Shown here: positions 8,736-16,404 of the stretch, piece by piece
How the letters are laid out: each line of letters starts with the position of its first letter
Position numbering within the stretch: the first letter of the stretch is position 1
Program-made: the position numbers and the translations under genes
The notes under the pieces: model-generated
The model's input: only the letters and a program-made list of their open reading frames with translations
Databases searched by the model: none
What the model was told of the DNA's origin: nothing
Source of the DNA: Acidimicrobiales bacterium
GTDB taxonomy: Bacteria; Actinomycetota; Acidimicrobiia; Acidimicrobiales; SKKL01
Assembly (NCBI GenBank): GCA_034521975.1
Contig: JAXHLR010000006.1
Location: forward strand, 1 to 64,000
Direction of reading: 5' to 3'
DNA: 64,000 nucleotides

Positions 8736-9283
8736 GGCACCCATCGCCGCCCCCGACGGCCCACTCGGAGCAATCGCTCCCCAACACCCGTCGGACACGA
8801 AGGCGACACCATGGCGACGACCGAGCACGCTCGACACCAGCTCTACCGACGACTCATCGACACCATCGGACCCGACGAGGCGGACACCCTCATGGAGTTC
8901 CTTCCCCCAGCCGGATGGGCAGACGTCACCACCAAGACCGATCTGCACCACCAGAACGAGCTCGCAGCCATCCAGTTCGCCGCGATCGACAGGAAGTTCG
9001 AAGAGGTCGACCACCGATTCGAGCACGTCGACCGGCGCTTCGAGCAGGTCGACCGGCGCTTCGAGCAGGTCGACCGGCGCTTCGAAGAGGTCCTCGCCGA
9101 GATGCGGGGCGGCTTCCAGACCATGGCCGAGACCATCGACCTGAAGGTCGAGTCCTCCCAGAACCTGATCCTCGCCGAGCTCCACCGCACCATGCGGACC
9201 AACCTCATCGTCACCATCGCCGTCCTCGGCACGCTCATCACCGTCATGGCCCGCATCACCGCCGGCCTCTGACGGCCACCCCG
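8736..9283 (+). repeat. Right direct repeat flanking the Wadjet operon
   Basis: This is the second copy of the segment at 1-611, offset by 8735 nt with no indel from the leader through the start codon. It is 63 nt shorter because three heptad codon blocks are absent. Identity ends shortly after the stop codon. No inverted termini, target duplication or transposase accompanies it. Confidence 0.9.
8811..9272 (+). CDS. Coiled-coil membrane-anchored protein, copy 2
   Basis: This 153-residue paralogue of the protein at 76-600 has the same N-terminus and C-terminal transmembrane segment, with about eight substitutions outside the coiled coil. It carries five heptads against eight in the left copy; the 21-nt blocks here are almost identical to each other, which suggests slippage or unequal exchange. 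Its ribosome-binding site is weaker (GAAGG in place of AAGGAGG). The gene sits between jetD and a truncated SDR. Whether it takes part in Wadjet activity is unknown. Confidence 0.85.
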   Translation: MATTEHARHQLYRRLIDTIGPDEADTLMEFLPPAGWADVTTKTDLHHQNELAAIQFAAIDRKFEEVDHRFEHVDRRFEQVDRRFEQVDRRFEEVLAEMRGGFQTMAETIDLKVESSQNLILAELHRTMRTNLIVTIAVLGTLITVMARITAGL

Positions 9284-9298
9284 GGACGCTCGCCCACC

Positions 9299-9705
9299 AT
9301 GGAGCTGGGACTCGAAGGTCGGACCGCCCTGATCACCGGAGCCTCCAAGGGGATCGGCCGTGCCGCCGCGGCCATGCTCGCCGGTGAAGGGTGCCACGTG
9401 TGGATGGTGGCCCGCTCCGCCTCGGTATTGGAGTCGGCCACCGAGTCGATCCGCTCCCACCACGGCGCGAGCGTGCCACCGATCGCCGCCGACCTGTCCC
9501 GCACCGACGAGATCGATCGATCGTGGGACGAGGTCCCGCTCCCCGACATCCTCGTCAACAACGCCGGTGCCATCCCCAGCGGCACGATCACCGACATCGA
9601 CGACGAGCGGTGGCGCCGGGCGTGGGACCTCAAGGTGTTCGGCTACATCAACCTCATGCGCCGCGCGCTGTGCGGGGCGTGGGCATCAACCCCCGCTGAC
9701 CGTGC
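9299..9705 (+). pseudogene. Truncated short-chain dehydrogenase (SDR)
   Basis: The ATG at 9299 opens a typical SDR N-terminus with the nucleotide-binding motif TGASKGIG and the structural motif VNNAG. After about 120 residues the homology stops. The Tyr-x-x-x-Lys catalytic pair and the C-terminal half are absent, and the frame runs on into antisense of the SRPBCC gene. A full SDR has about 250 residues. The break lies near 9665-9705, next to the SRPBCC stop, and was probably a deletion. It lies 26 nt after the right repeat copy. Confidence 0.8.
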
Positions 9706-10206
9706 CTACAGCGTCTTGACGTGGTCGACGAGCTGGGTGAGCGCGGTGCCCCAGCCGTCCTCGAAGCCCATCTCGGCGTGGCGGCGACAGCCCTCGGGGT
9801 CGCGGTGGATGGCGGTCGCGGTGTAGCGGGTGCCGCCGTCGGCGGTGGGCTCGAGTTGGATCACCGCGGTGAACGCCAGGTCGTCGACGGGGTTGGGGCG
9901 GAACCCGGGGCCGAGGGCAGAAGTCCAGGTGAGCCGCTCGTGCTCGATGACCTCGAGGTAGCAGCCGGCGCCGCCGCCCATCTCCTCACCCTCGGGTGAG
10001 CGCATCACGGTGCGGAACCGGCCACCGGGCCGCAGGTCGATCTCGCAGTCGATGGTCTCGTAGGGCTTCGGGGCGAACCACGGCATCAGATGCTCGGGCG
10101 TGGTCCACGCCATCCAGACCAGACCGGGTGCCACGTCGACCTCGCGGGTGAAGGTCAGGTCGAGCTCCGGGTCGAAGGTGTGGGTGGGGGTGGTGGTCGT
10201 GGTCAT
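9706..10206 (-). CDS. SRPBCC (AHSA1-like) protein
   Basis: This 166-residue protein is an activator-of-Hsp90-ATPase-like SRPBCC domain, recognisable from V-W-x-A-W-T-x-P-E-H, W-F-A-P-K-P, the RPGGRF turn and the C-terminal G-W-G-T-A-L helix. Such proteins bind hydrophobic ligands in a helix-grip pocket; the ligand here is unknown. The ATG at 10206 overlaps the stop of the upstream ArsR-type gene in ATGA, so the two were made as a coupled pair. This pairing of ArsR regulator and SRPBCC protein is common in actinobacteria. Confidence 0.88.
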   Translation of the reverse strand: MTTTTTPTHTFDPELDLTFTREVDVAPGLVWMAWTTPEHLMPWFAPKPYETIDCEIDLRPGGRFRTVMRSPEGEEMGGGAGCYLEVIEHERLTWTSALGPGFRPNPVDDLAFTAVIQLEPTADGGTRYTATAIHRDPEGCRRHAEMGFEDGWGTALTQLVDHVKTL

Positions 10207-10445
10207 CGATCGTGCTCCTCCATGGTGCGGACGTAGTCGTCGAACTGGTCGAGGCGCCGCTCCCACAGCTCGCGCTGGGCGTCGAGCCAGTGCTCGGCCC
10301 GGCGCAGCGGCTCGGCACGGAGCCGGTAGGTGCGGACCCGGCCGGCCTTGTGCGAGGTGACCAGACCGCAGCGCTCGAGCACGCCGAGGTGCGACGAGCT
10401 CGGTGGCGACCGCTGGCATGTCGACAGCGTCGCACCGACCGACAC
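10203..10445 (-). pseudogene. N-terminally truncated ArsR-family regulator
   Basis: The frame encodes at most 80 residues and begins at the end of the recognition helix (SHLGVLERCGLVTSHK), followed by the wing and the typical C-terminal helix. ArsR proteins of this group have about 100-110 residues, so the N-terminal helices are missing. A neighbouring frame reads DMPAVATE just before the junction, which looks like the normal helix-turn-helix sequence and suggests a frameshift plus deletion. The only start in frame is GTG at 10445, directly beside the palindrome. Loss of repression of the SRPBCC gene is likely but unproven. Confidence 0.65.
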
Positions 10446-10461
10446 TTAGGTCACTACCTAA
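10446..10461. promoter_or_regulatory. Palindromic operator candidate, TTAGGT-N4-ACCTAA
   Basis: A perfect 6-bp inverted repeat with a 4-bp spacer sits immediately upstream of the ArsR/SRPBCC pair. Position and symmetry fit autoregulation by an ArsR dimer. A role for the divergent DUF222 gene is also possible. Confidence 0.6.
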
Positions 10462-10521
10462 CTGTTGGGCCGGAGTTCGAACCGGGGGCGCTGACGGTGG
10501 ATGAAAAAGCTTGATAGGCCC

Positions 10522-10550
10522 TTGCATTGCTCTGATTCACTCGATATCAT
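10522..10550 (+). promoter_or_regulatory. -35/-10 promoter of the DUF222-HNH gene
   Basis: TTGCAT (10522-10527) and TATCAT (10545-10550) are 17 nt apart, the best -35/-10 pair in the window. The predicted transcript starts at the ATG at 10558. Confidence 0.75.
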
Positions 10551-10557
10551 CGAACAC

Positions 10558-11847
10558 ATGTTCGCCCTCCGAACCGCCGAAACCGAGCTGCAGGCGGTCG
10601 TCGCGCTCCTCGATCCCGAGTCCCTGGACGATCAGGGCGCGCTCGACGCGGTCGACGCCTTCGACCGGATCGAGCGCCTCGCAGCCGCCGGCAAGGCGGT
10701 CGCCGCGGCGCGGGTCGAACGCAGCGACATCTGGCGAGGACATGGTGCGCGCGACGCCATCGGTTTCCTCGCAGCACGCACCCGCTCCACCTACGCACGC
10801 ATCCGCGACGCCATCGCGGTCACCGACCGGCTCGGCGATCTGGCACTGGTCGATCGTGCCCTGCGCGATGGCGAGCTCACGATCGACCAGGCCGCCGACA
10901 TCGCTGCCGCAGCCGGCGAGCACCCCGACACCGAGGCCGAGCTCGTCACGCTCGCCTCCACCGCCACCCGTCGCCAACTCAAGGCCCGCTGCGTCGAGAT
11001 CCTCGCCGAAGGCAAGGGTGCCGAAGAACAACACCGTCGCGCCCAGGCCGAACGCTCGATGTCGAGCAACGTGGGCCGCGACGGCATCTGGCGAAGCTCG
11101 GTTCGGCTGCCGATCATCGACGGTGCCTACCTCGACAAGGCACTCGATCACTTCCAGACCCAGATCTTCGACGAGGCCCGCCGCCGCGGCGACCGCGAAC
11201 CCTTCGACGCCTACCGGGCCGACGCGCTCGTGGCCATGGCCAAAGCCGCCATGGACGAGGAACCCTCGTGTGGCTGCGCCGACAGCCAGGACCAGCCCGG
11301 GGCCGACGACCAGGCAGCCGGCAACAACCGCGCCAGCCGGCGCACGCGCCGACGCCGACGCAGCTCATCGACCCGACACGCCATCGTCATCACCGTTCCC
11401 CACACCACCTTCCTCACCGGCGCACCCGTCGCCGGCGAGACCTGCCAGATCCCCGGCGTCGGCCCCGTGCCGGTGTCGGTGGTGCACCGCCTCCTCGACG
11501 ACGACCCCATCATCAAAGCCATCGTCACCAAAGGCCGCGACATCACCGCACTCGCCACCATCACCCGCTCCCTCAAAGACGACCTCCGCCTCGCCGTACT
11601 CGCCGCCAACGACCTCACCTGCGGGGTCGCCACCTGCGACAACACGCGGTTCCTCGAGATCGACCACGAATGGGAGTACCACCAGGGCGGTCCCACCAGC
11701 TACGACAACCTGCGTCCCCTCTGCAGCTTCCACCACCGACAACGCACCGACGAAGGCTACGAACTACGGGGAAACCCCGGCAGCTACCAATGGATCTCAC
11801 CCGACGGAACCATCCTCGCCGCCGAGCAATCAGCCGTCCCCATCTGA
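10558..11847 (+). CDS. DUF222 and HNH endonuclease domain protein
   Basis: This 429-residue protein has an N-terminal DUF222 region (about 1-230) and a C-terminal HNH nuclease domain. The HNH motif is visible as E-I-D-H, then N in YDNLRPLC, then H in FHHRQR (about residues 360-400), with a Cys pair (CGVATC) in front. A very basic, disordered stretch (RRTRRRRRSS) links the two. Such proteins occur in many copies in actinobacterial genomes and their role is not established. The ATG at 10558 is preferred over 10501 because the promoter lies between them, giving a leaderless message. Confidence 0.85.
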   Translation: MFALRTAETELQAVVALLDPESLDDQGALDAVDAFDRIERLAAAGKAVAAARVERSDIWRGHGARDAIGFLAARTRSTYARIRDAIAVTDRLGDLALVDRALRDGELTIDQAADIAAAAGEHPDTEAELVTLASTATRRQLKARCVEILAEGKGAEEQHRRAQAERSMSSNVGRDGIWRSSVRLPIIDGAYLDKALDHFQTQIFDEARRRGDREPFDAYRADALVAMAKAAMDEEPSCGCADSQDQPGADDQAAGNNRASRRTRRRRRSSSTRHAIVITVPHTTFLTGAPVAGETCQIPGVGPVPVSVVHRLLDDDPIIKAIVTKGRDITALATITRSLKDDLRLAVLAANDLTCGVATCDNTRFLEIDHEWEYHQGGPTSYDNLRPLCSFHHRQRTDEGYELRGNPGSYQWISPDGTILAAEQSAVPI

Positions 11848-11980
11848 CCTCGGCCCACCACACACTTCCCCCCACTTCCCACCCGCAGCTTGACAACCGA
11901 ATACCCCCGGGTCGGGCCACGAGACGCACCGCTCGTCGCTGCCGTGCCGCGCTCGGCGAGCGGTGCTGTGGTCCGGCCAC

Positions 11981-11986
11981 TACCGT
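11981..11986 (+). promoter_or_regulatory. -10 box TACCGT of the DUF2007-like gene
   Basis: It stands 7 nt before the ATG at 11994. The remaining part of the 11848-11993 gap shows no gene or clear hairpin. Confidence 0.55.
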
Positions 11987-11993
11987 CACCCCC

Positions 11994-12275
11994 ATGGGCG
12001 TGAGGGCGTGGTTCTACCGGCAGCTGGAACGAGGGTCCGCGCCTCAACCGGACCCCGACTCGCTCGCCTTTCTGGCCATGGTGCCGATCTTCGAGGCGGG
12101 CCTGCTCGTCGAGAGCCTGCGCGCCAACGGCATCGACGCCAGCTACAGCGAGGCGACGAACCCCGTCTCCCGCTCGCTGACCAACGGCAAGGTCTATGTC
12201 CGCCAGGCCCAGCTCGCCGAAGCCCGGGCGTTCATCGACTCCCCCGACCCGGTGGTCGACGACGAACCCACATGA
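11994..12275 (+). CDS. Small DUF2007-like protein
   Basis: This 93-residue protein carries a central segment (FEAGLLVESLRANGIDASY) typical of the DUF2007 'putative signal transducing' fold, followed by an acidic tail. In this fold the phrase marks an alpha-beta unit that resembles an ACT or PII-like sandwich. No partner gene is obvious. The ATG is chosen from the -10 spacing. The family assignment is by motif and moderately sure. Confidence 0.65.
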   Translation: MGVRAWFYRQLERGSAPQPDPDSLAFLAMVPIFEAGLLVESLRANGIDASYSEATNPVSRSLTNGKVYVRQAQLAEARAFIDSPDPVVDDEPT

Positions 12276-12358
12276 CCCCGAGCGGCGGGGCCGACCCCGT
12301 GGCCAGGCTCCCGTGCAATGGCTCCGTCAGCGAGAGCTCGGCTGTCGGCACCCGTCGG

Positions 12359-12364
12359 TAGTGT
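12359..12364 (+). promoter_or_regulatory. -10 box TAGTGT of uvrD2
   Basis: It lies 6 nt before the GTG at 12371 and favours that start over the in-frame GTG at 12365. Confidence 0.6.
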
Positions 12365-12370
12365 GTGCCC

Positions 12371-14437
12371 GTGAACCCCGAGCAGCTCCTCGACGACCTC
12401 AACGCGGCCCAGCGCGCCGCCGTCACGAGCGACGCCGCCCCGCTGTGCATCCTCGCCGGCGCCGGCTCCGGCAAGACCAGGGTGCTCACCCGCCGCATCG
12501 GTCACCGGGTGCTCACCGGCAGTGCCGACCCCCGCCACGTCCTCGCGCTCACCTTCACCCGCAAGGCCGCGGGCGAGCTCAACTCACGGCTGCGGGCGCT
12601 GGGGCTTCGCGACGCCGTCGCCGCCGGGACGTTCCACTCGGTGGCCTACGCCCAGCTTCGCTCCCGCTGGGCCGACAAGGCCATCACGCCCCCGAAGCTG
12701 CTCGACCGCAAGGTCGGCTTCGTCGCCCGCCTGGTGCCCAAGCACGTGCAACCCATCGACATCGTCGGCGAGATCGAGTGGGCCAAGGCCCGCCGCATCG
12801 CCCCCGACGCCTACGTCGACGGTGCCGCTCGGGCCGCCCGCACACCCCCGATCGACCCCCTCGTCGTGGCCGACTGCTACGCCCGCTACGAGCAGACCAA
12901 GCGCGATCGCCGCATGGTCGACTTCGACGACCTGCTCCGGCTCGCCATCCGCGACCTCACCAACGACCGCGAGTTCGCCGCCGCGCAACGCTGGCGGTTC
13001 CGCCACCTGTTCGTCGACGAGTTCCAGGACGTCAACCAGCTCCAGTTCGACCTCATGCGTGCCTGGCTCGGCGACCGCGACGACCTCTGCGTGGTGGGCG
13101 ACCCCAACCAGGCGATCTACGCCTGGAACGGAGCCGACGCACGGTACCTGTCCGAGTTCGAACGATGGTTCCCCCACAGCGAGCAGGTCGAGCTGGCCGA
13201 CAACTACCGGTCGAGCCCCCAGATCCTCGCGGCGGCCAACGCGGTGCTCGCCCCCTCCCGACCACGATCCTCACCGCTGCGGGCCAACCGGCCCGCAGGT
13301 CCGCTCCCGGTGGTGAGCCGCCACGCCACCGACGCCGACGAAGCCACCGCCGTCGCCCGGGCCATCCGTGACCGGCACCGACCCGGCGCCCGATGGTCGT
13401 CCCAGGCGGTGCTGGTCCGCACCAACGCCCAGGGCGTCCTCATCGCCGAATCGCTGCGGGCCGCAGGCATCCCCCATCGCGTCCGCGGTGGCACCGCGCT
13501 GCTCGACCAGGCCGAGGTCAAGACCGCCCTGGCCGGCATCCGACGCCATCACGGACCGTTCGCCGCCGCAGCCGCCGACCTTGCCGCCACCATCGACGAC
13601 ACCGACCCGGCCGACGACCCGAACAGCGAACCACCCGGTGCCGGCCGCGGCGCTGCCGACGGCGACACCTCCGACGCGGTGGCCCAGCGCCGGGCGAATC
13701 TCGAGATGCTGCTGCGGCTGGCCGACGACTACCAGCGCATCGACCCCACGCCCACGGCGTCGGCGTTCATCGAGTGGCTGCGCACCACCGTCGGCTCCGA
13801 CCAACCCGACCGCGACGCGGTCGACATCACCACGTTCCACGCGGCCAAAGGACTCGAGTGGCCCGTCGTGCACGTCGCCGGGATCGAACAGGGGCTGGTC
13901 CCGATCGGCCACGCCCGCACCGACGCCGCCATGGCCGAAGAGCGCCGGCTGTTCTACGTGGCGGTCACCCGCGCCGAACACGAGCTGGTCTGCACCTGGG
14001 CCCAGCAGCGGGTCTTCGGTCAGCGCACCAGATCGCGCGAGCCGTCGCCCTACCTCGATGCCCTCGCCCTCGCGGCCACCCAGGGCGCCGACAGCACACC
14101 GGTCGACTGGAGCTCGTTCATCCGGGCCGAACGAGCCAAGCTGGCCGCCGCCAACCCGCCACGCGCCGCCAAAGCACGAGGGCGGGCCCGGACGCCGGCA
14201 GCCGACCTCGACTCCGACGACGCCGCCGTGTTCGAGGCCCTCCGGTCGTGGCGTTCCACCAAGGCCCGGGCGGCCAACGTCCCCGCCTATGTGATCTTCA
14301 ACGACGCCACGCTCGCCGCGATCGCCCACTCCCGCCCGAGCAGCCCCCGTGAGCTGCTGTCGCTGCCCGGCATCGGTCCCGTCAAGGCCGAGCGCCACGG
14401 CCACGACGTGCTCTCGGTGCTGGCCGACCACCCCTGA
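12371..14437 (+). CDS. uvrD2: ATP-dependent DNA helicase, UvrD2-like (SF1A, with HRDC domain)
   Basis: This 688-residue protein is an SF1A 3'-5' DNA helicase. Visible motifs are Q-motif and Walker A (AGAGSGKT, about residues 29-36), Ia (LALTFTRKAA), II (FVDEFQDVN), III (VVGDPNQAIYAWNGA), IV (ADNYRSS), V (TFHAAKGLEWP) and VI (FYVAVTRAE). The last 80 residues form an HRDC domain, the hallmark of actinobacterial UvrD2 as opposed to UvrD1/PcrA. The HRDC segment ends with the LPGIGPVKAERHG helix. It acts in DNA repair and replication. The 3' end lies in a four-unit direct repeat, and the gene converges with the metal-transport permease. Confidence 0.88.
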   Translation: MNPEQLLDDLNAAQRAAVTSDAAPLCILAGAGSGKTRVLTRRIGHRVLTGSADPRHVLALTFTRKAAGELNSRLRALGLRDAVAAGTFHSVAYAQLRSRWADKAITPPKLLDRKVGFVARLVPKHVQPIDIVGEIEWAKARRIAPDAYVDGAARAARTPPIDPLVVADCYARYEQTKRDRRMVDFDDLLRLAIRDLTNDREFAAAQRWRFRHLFVDEFQDVNQLQFDLMRAWLGDRDDLCVVGDPNQAIYAWNGADARYLSEFERWFPHSEQVELADNYRSSPQILAAANAVLAPSRPRSSPLRANRPAGPLPVVSRHATDADEATAVARAIRDRHRPGARWSSQAVLVRTNAQGVLIAESLRAAGIPHRVRGGTALLDQAEVKTALAGIRRHHGPFAAAAADLAATIDDTDPADDPNSEPPGAGRGAADGDTSDAVAQRRANLEMLLRLADDYQRIDPTPTASAFIEWLRTTVGSDQPDRDAVDITTFHAAKGLEWPVVHVAGIEQGLVPIGHARTDAAMAEERRLFYVAVTRAEHELVCTWAQQRVFGQRTRSREPSPYLDALALAATQGADSTPVDWSSFIRAERAKLAAANPPRAAKARGRARTPAADLDSDDAAVFEALRSWRSTKARAANVPAYVIFNDATLAAIAHSRPSSPRELLSLPGIGPVKAERHGHDVLSVLADHP

Positions 14438-14504
14438 CCACGGCACCACCCCAGACCACGGCCACTGCCCTGACCAGGGCCCACTCCTGACCAGGACCGC
14501 CGCC
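14434..14504. repeat. Four imperfect 17-18 bp direct repeats between convergent genes
   Basis: Units begin at 14434, 14452, 14470 and 14487 and share the core GACCA. The first contains the uvrD2 stop. They fill the whole gap between uvrD2 and the permease gene. Confidence 0.7.
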
Positions 14505-14506
14505 GA

Positions 14507-15364
14507 TCACGGCGACGGAGCGATGGCGCCGGCGGGTCGGGGAGGTCGCACCAGCGAGACCACCTCACGACCGGCAAGCACCACGAAGAAGAGCGCCACC
14601 GCGGTGAACGCCATGGTGGCCGAGGCCGCGGTGTCGTAGTGGAAGCTCACCACCAGCCCGCCCACGACCGAGACGATCCCGACCACCACCCCCACCACCA
14701 TGATCAACGGCACCCGGCGTACCAGCAACGAGGCGGTGGCGGGCGGTGCCACCAGCAGGCCGAACACGAGCAACGCCCCGACCGCCTGGAACGACGACAC
14801 GATCGACACCGCGATCAGCCCCAGCATGATCGCGTGGGCGAGCCGTGGTCGCATCCCCAACGACGACGCCTTGTCGGGGTTGAACGCCAAGGCGAGGAAC
14901 GGGCGATAGCTCAACACCACCACCGCCACGACCACCGCCGCCGCGACCCACTGGAACCGCAGATCGCCTGCGGTCACCCCGAGCACGTCACCGAACAGGA
15001 ACGAGCTGAGATCGCCGGCATAGGAGCGCTGGCGCGAGATGATGATGACCCCGAGCGCCAGCATGCCAACGAACAACAGACCGATGCCGGTGTCCTCGGG
15101 AAGACGGACCCTGCGGTTCACCAACCCGACCCCACCGACCATGACCAGGGCGCTCACCATGGCACCCAGACGCAGATCGACACCCCACACGAAGGCCAGG
15201 GCGATGCCCGGGAGCACTCCGTGAGCCAGGGCGTCGCCGATGAAGGTCATTCCCCGGATCACCACCCAGGTCCCGATCACCGAGGTGGTCACCACGGCGA
15301 GGATCCCCGCGAGCAGTGCCCGCTGCATGAACTCGTAGCCGAAGGGATCGGTCAACCACTCCAC
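14507..15364 (-). CDS. Metal (zinc/manganese) ABC transporter permease
   Basis: This 285-residue protein is an ABC-3 family membrane permease of the ZnuB/AztB/MntB type with about eight hydrophobic helices. The loop A-L-x-H-G-V-L-P-G-I-A near residues 47-57 is typical of the family. It imports Zn(II) or Mn(II) with the lipoprotein encoded 38 nt upstream. The GTG at 15364 follows its own -10 box by 6 nt, so it can be transcribed separately from the binding-protein gene. No ATPase gene of the family lies in this window, so the transporter must borrow one encoded elsewhere. Confidence 0.85.
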   Translation of the reverse strand: MEWLTDPFGYEFMQRALLAGILAVVTTSVIGTWVVIRGMTFIGDALAHGVLPGIALAFVWGVDLRLGAMVSALVMVGGVGLVNRRVRLPEDTGIGLLFVGMLALGVIIISRQRSYAGDLSSFLFGDVLGVTAGDLRFQWVAAAVVVAVVVLSYRPFLALAFNPDKASSLGMRPRLAHAIMLGLIAVSIVSSFQAVGALLVFGLLVAPPATASLLVRRVPLIMVVGVVVGIVSVVGGLVVSFHYDTAASATMAFTAVALFFVVLAGREVVSLVRPPRPAGAIAPSP

Positions 15365-15370
15365 GGTCGG

Positions 15371-15376
15371 AGCCTA
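15371..15376 (-). promoter_or_regulatory. -10 box TAGGCT of the metal permease gene
   Basis: Read on the minus strand, it is 6 nt before the GTG at 15364 and lies in the 38-nt gap between the two transporter genes. Confidence 0.55.
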
Positions 15377-15402
15377 CGGGTTCGCCGAGGCGGCCAAGGC
15401 GA

Positions 15403-16371
15403 TCAGCCCAGCGCCTCGGCGATGAGCTCGGCATTGGTGACCAGCAGCCCGGTGTAGGTCTCCGCACCCGAACCGGGATCGCCCAGCGAGTCGGTGTAGA
15501 GGCTCACGACCTCCACCTCGCCCGCCGCCTCGTCCGCCAGCGCCTCAGACAGCGTGGGAGCGAGCACGTTCTCGGCGAAGACCGCTGGGACCTGCTGCTC
15601 CTCGATCTGGTGCACCAGCCCGCCGATGTCGCCGGGACTGGCCGATGCCAGGCTGTCACCACCCTGGACGATCACCCCGATCACCTCGAAGTCGTAGCGG
15701 GCGGCCAGATAGCCGAGGTTGTCGTGGTTGGTGACCAGGACCCGCCGCTCGGGCGGCACCACGGAGAGGATGGTGGCCACCTCGTCGTCGACCGCCGCCA
15801 GATCGGCGACCAGGGCATCGGCGCGTTCCTCCAGCCCGGCTGGGTCGAGGCCGGTGGCGTCGCTGATCGCGTCGACGACGCCCGGGACGGCCTCGGCCAT
15901 CCGGATCGGGTCGTGCCAGAAGTGCGGGTCCATCGCGCCGTGGTCGTGATCGGCCTCGTCGTGATCGGCCTCGTCGTGATCGGCGGCGGTGAAGGGCAGC
16001 GGATCGATCAGCTCGCCCACCTCGAGCACCGTCACCCCGTCGCTCATCGCCGCGTCGAGGGTGCTGTCCAGCCCCACCTCGAGGCCGAGGCCGTTGGCGA
16101 CCACCAGCGAGGCATCCCGCAGGCGGGCCGCCTGCTGGGCCGAGGGCTCGAAGTCGTGTGGATCGGCGCCGAGCGGCATGACCACCTCGACCTCGGCCTC
16201 GTCGCCGACCAGCGTGGACACCACGTCACCGAGGATCGAGGTCGTGGCAACGATCAGTGGGCGGTCATCTGCGGGGGGAGCGGCTTCGCCGGTGGAGTCG
16301 TCGCCACACGCCAGAAGGCCCAGGGCGATCGCGGCGAGGAGTCCGGTCAGTTGGAGTCGTCTGTTTCGCAT
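15403..16371 (-). CDS. Zinc-type ABC transporter substrate-binding lipoprotein
   Basis: This 322-residue protein is a ZnuA/AztC-like cluster A-I binding protein. A signal peptide ends in the lipobox LLAC (about residues 18-21), so it is a surface lipoprotein. A His/Asp-rich loop with repeated DHDEA units (about 130-147) and the H-F-W-H-D motif that follows are typical of zinc-specific members. Other metal ligands lie in V-T-N-H-D. The ATG at 16371 is preferred because a -10 box lies 7 nt upstream and the lipoprotein signal then starts properly. A palindrome overlaps the promoter and suggests zinc-dependent repression. Confidence 0.88.
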   Translation of the reverse strand: MRNRRLQLTGLLAAIALGLLACGDDSTGEAAPPADDRPLIVATTSILGDVVSTLVGDEAEVEVVMPLGADPHDFEPSAQQAARLRDASLVVANGLGLEVGLDSTLDAAMSDGVTVLEVGELIDPLPFTAADHDEADHDEADHDHGAMDPHFWHDPIRMAEAVPGVVDAISDATGLDPAGLEERADALVADLAAVDDEVATILSVVPPERRVLVTNHDNLGYLAARYDFEVIGVIVQGGDSLASASPGDIGGLVHQIEEQQVPAVFAENVLAPTLSEALADEAAGEVEVVSLYTDSLGDPGSGAETYTGLLVTNAELIAEALG

Positions 16372-16372
16372 G

Positions 16373-16401
16373 ATGAGAACAATACTGAGTCTGGTTCTCA
16401 T
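16373..16401. promoter_or_regulatory. Candidate metal-responsive operator and -10 box of the zinc-binding protein gene
   Basis: ATGAGAAC (16373-16380) and GTTCTCAT (16394-16401) form a perfect 8-bp inverted repeat with a 13-nt spacer. The minus-strand -10 box TATTGT (16379-16384) lies within it. The arms resemble Fur/Zur half-sites with TGAGAA; the spacer is longer than in a standard Zur box, so the regulator is uncertain. Confidence 0.55.
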
Positions 16402-16404
16402 TTG

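Noticed and set aside
1-9283. Composite transposon made by the flanking repeats
   Set aside because: The repeats encode a coiled-coil membrane protein, lack terminal inverted repeats and encode no transposase.
14434-14504. Possible CRISPR or attachment site
   Set aside because: Units of 17-18 bp are imperfect and contiguous, with no spacers, integrase or tRNA nearby.
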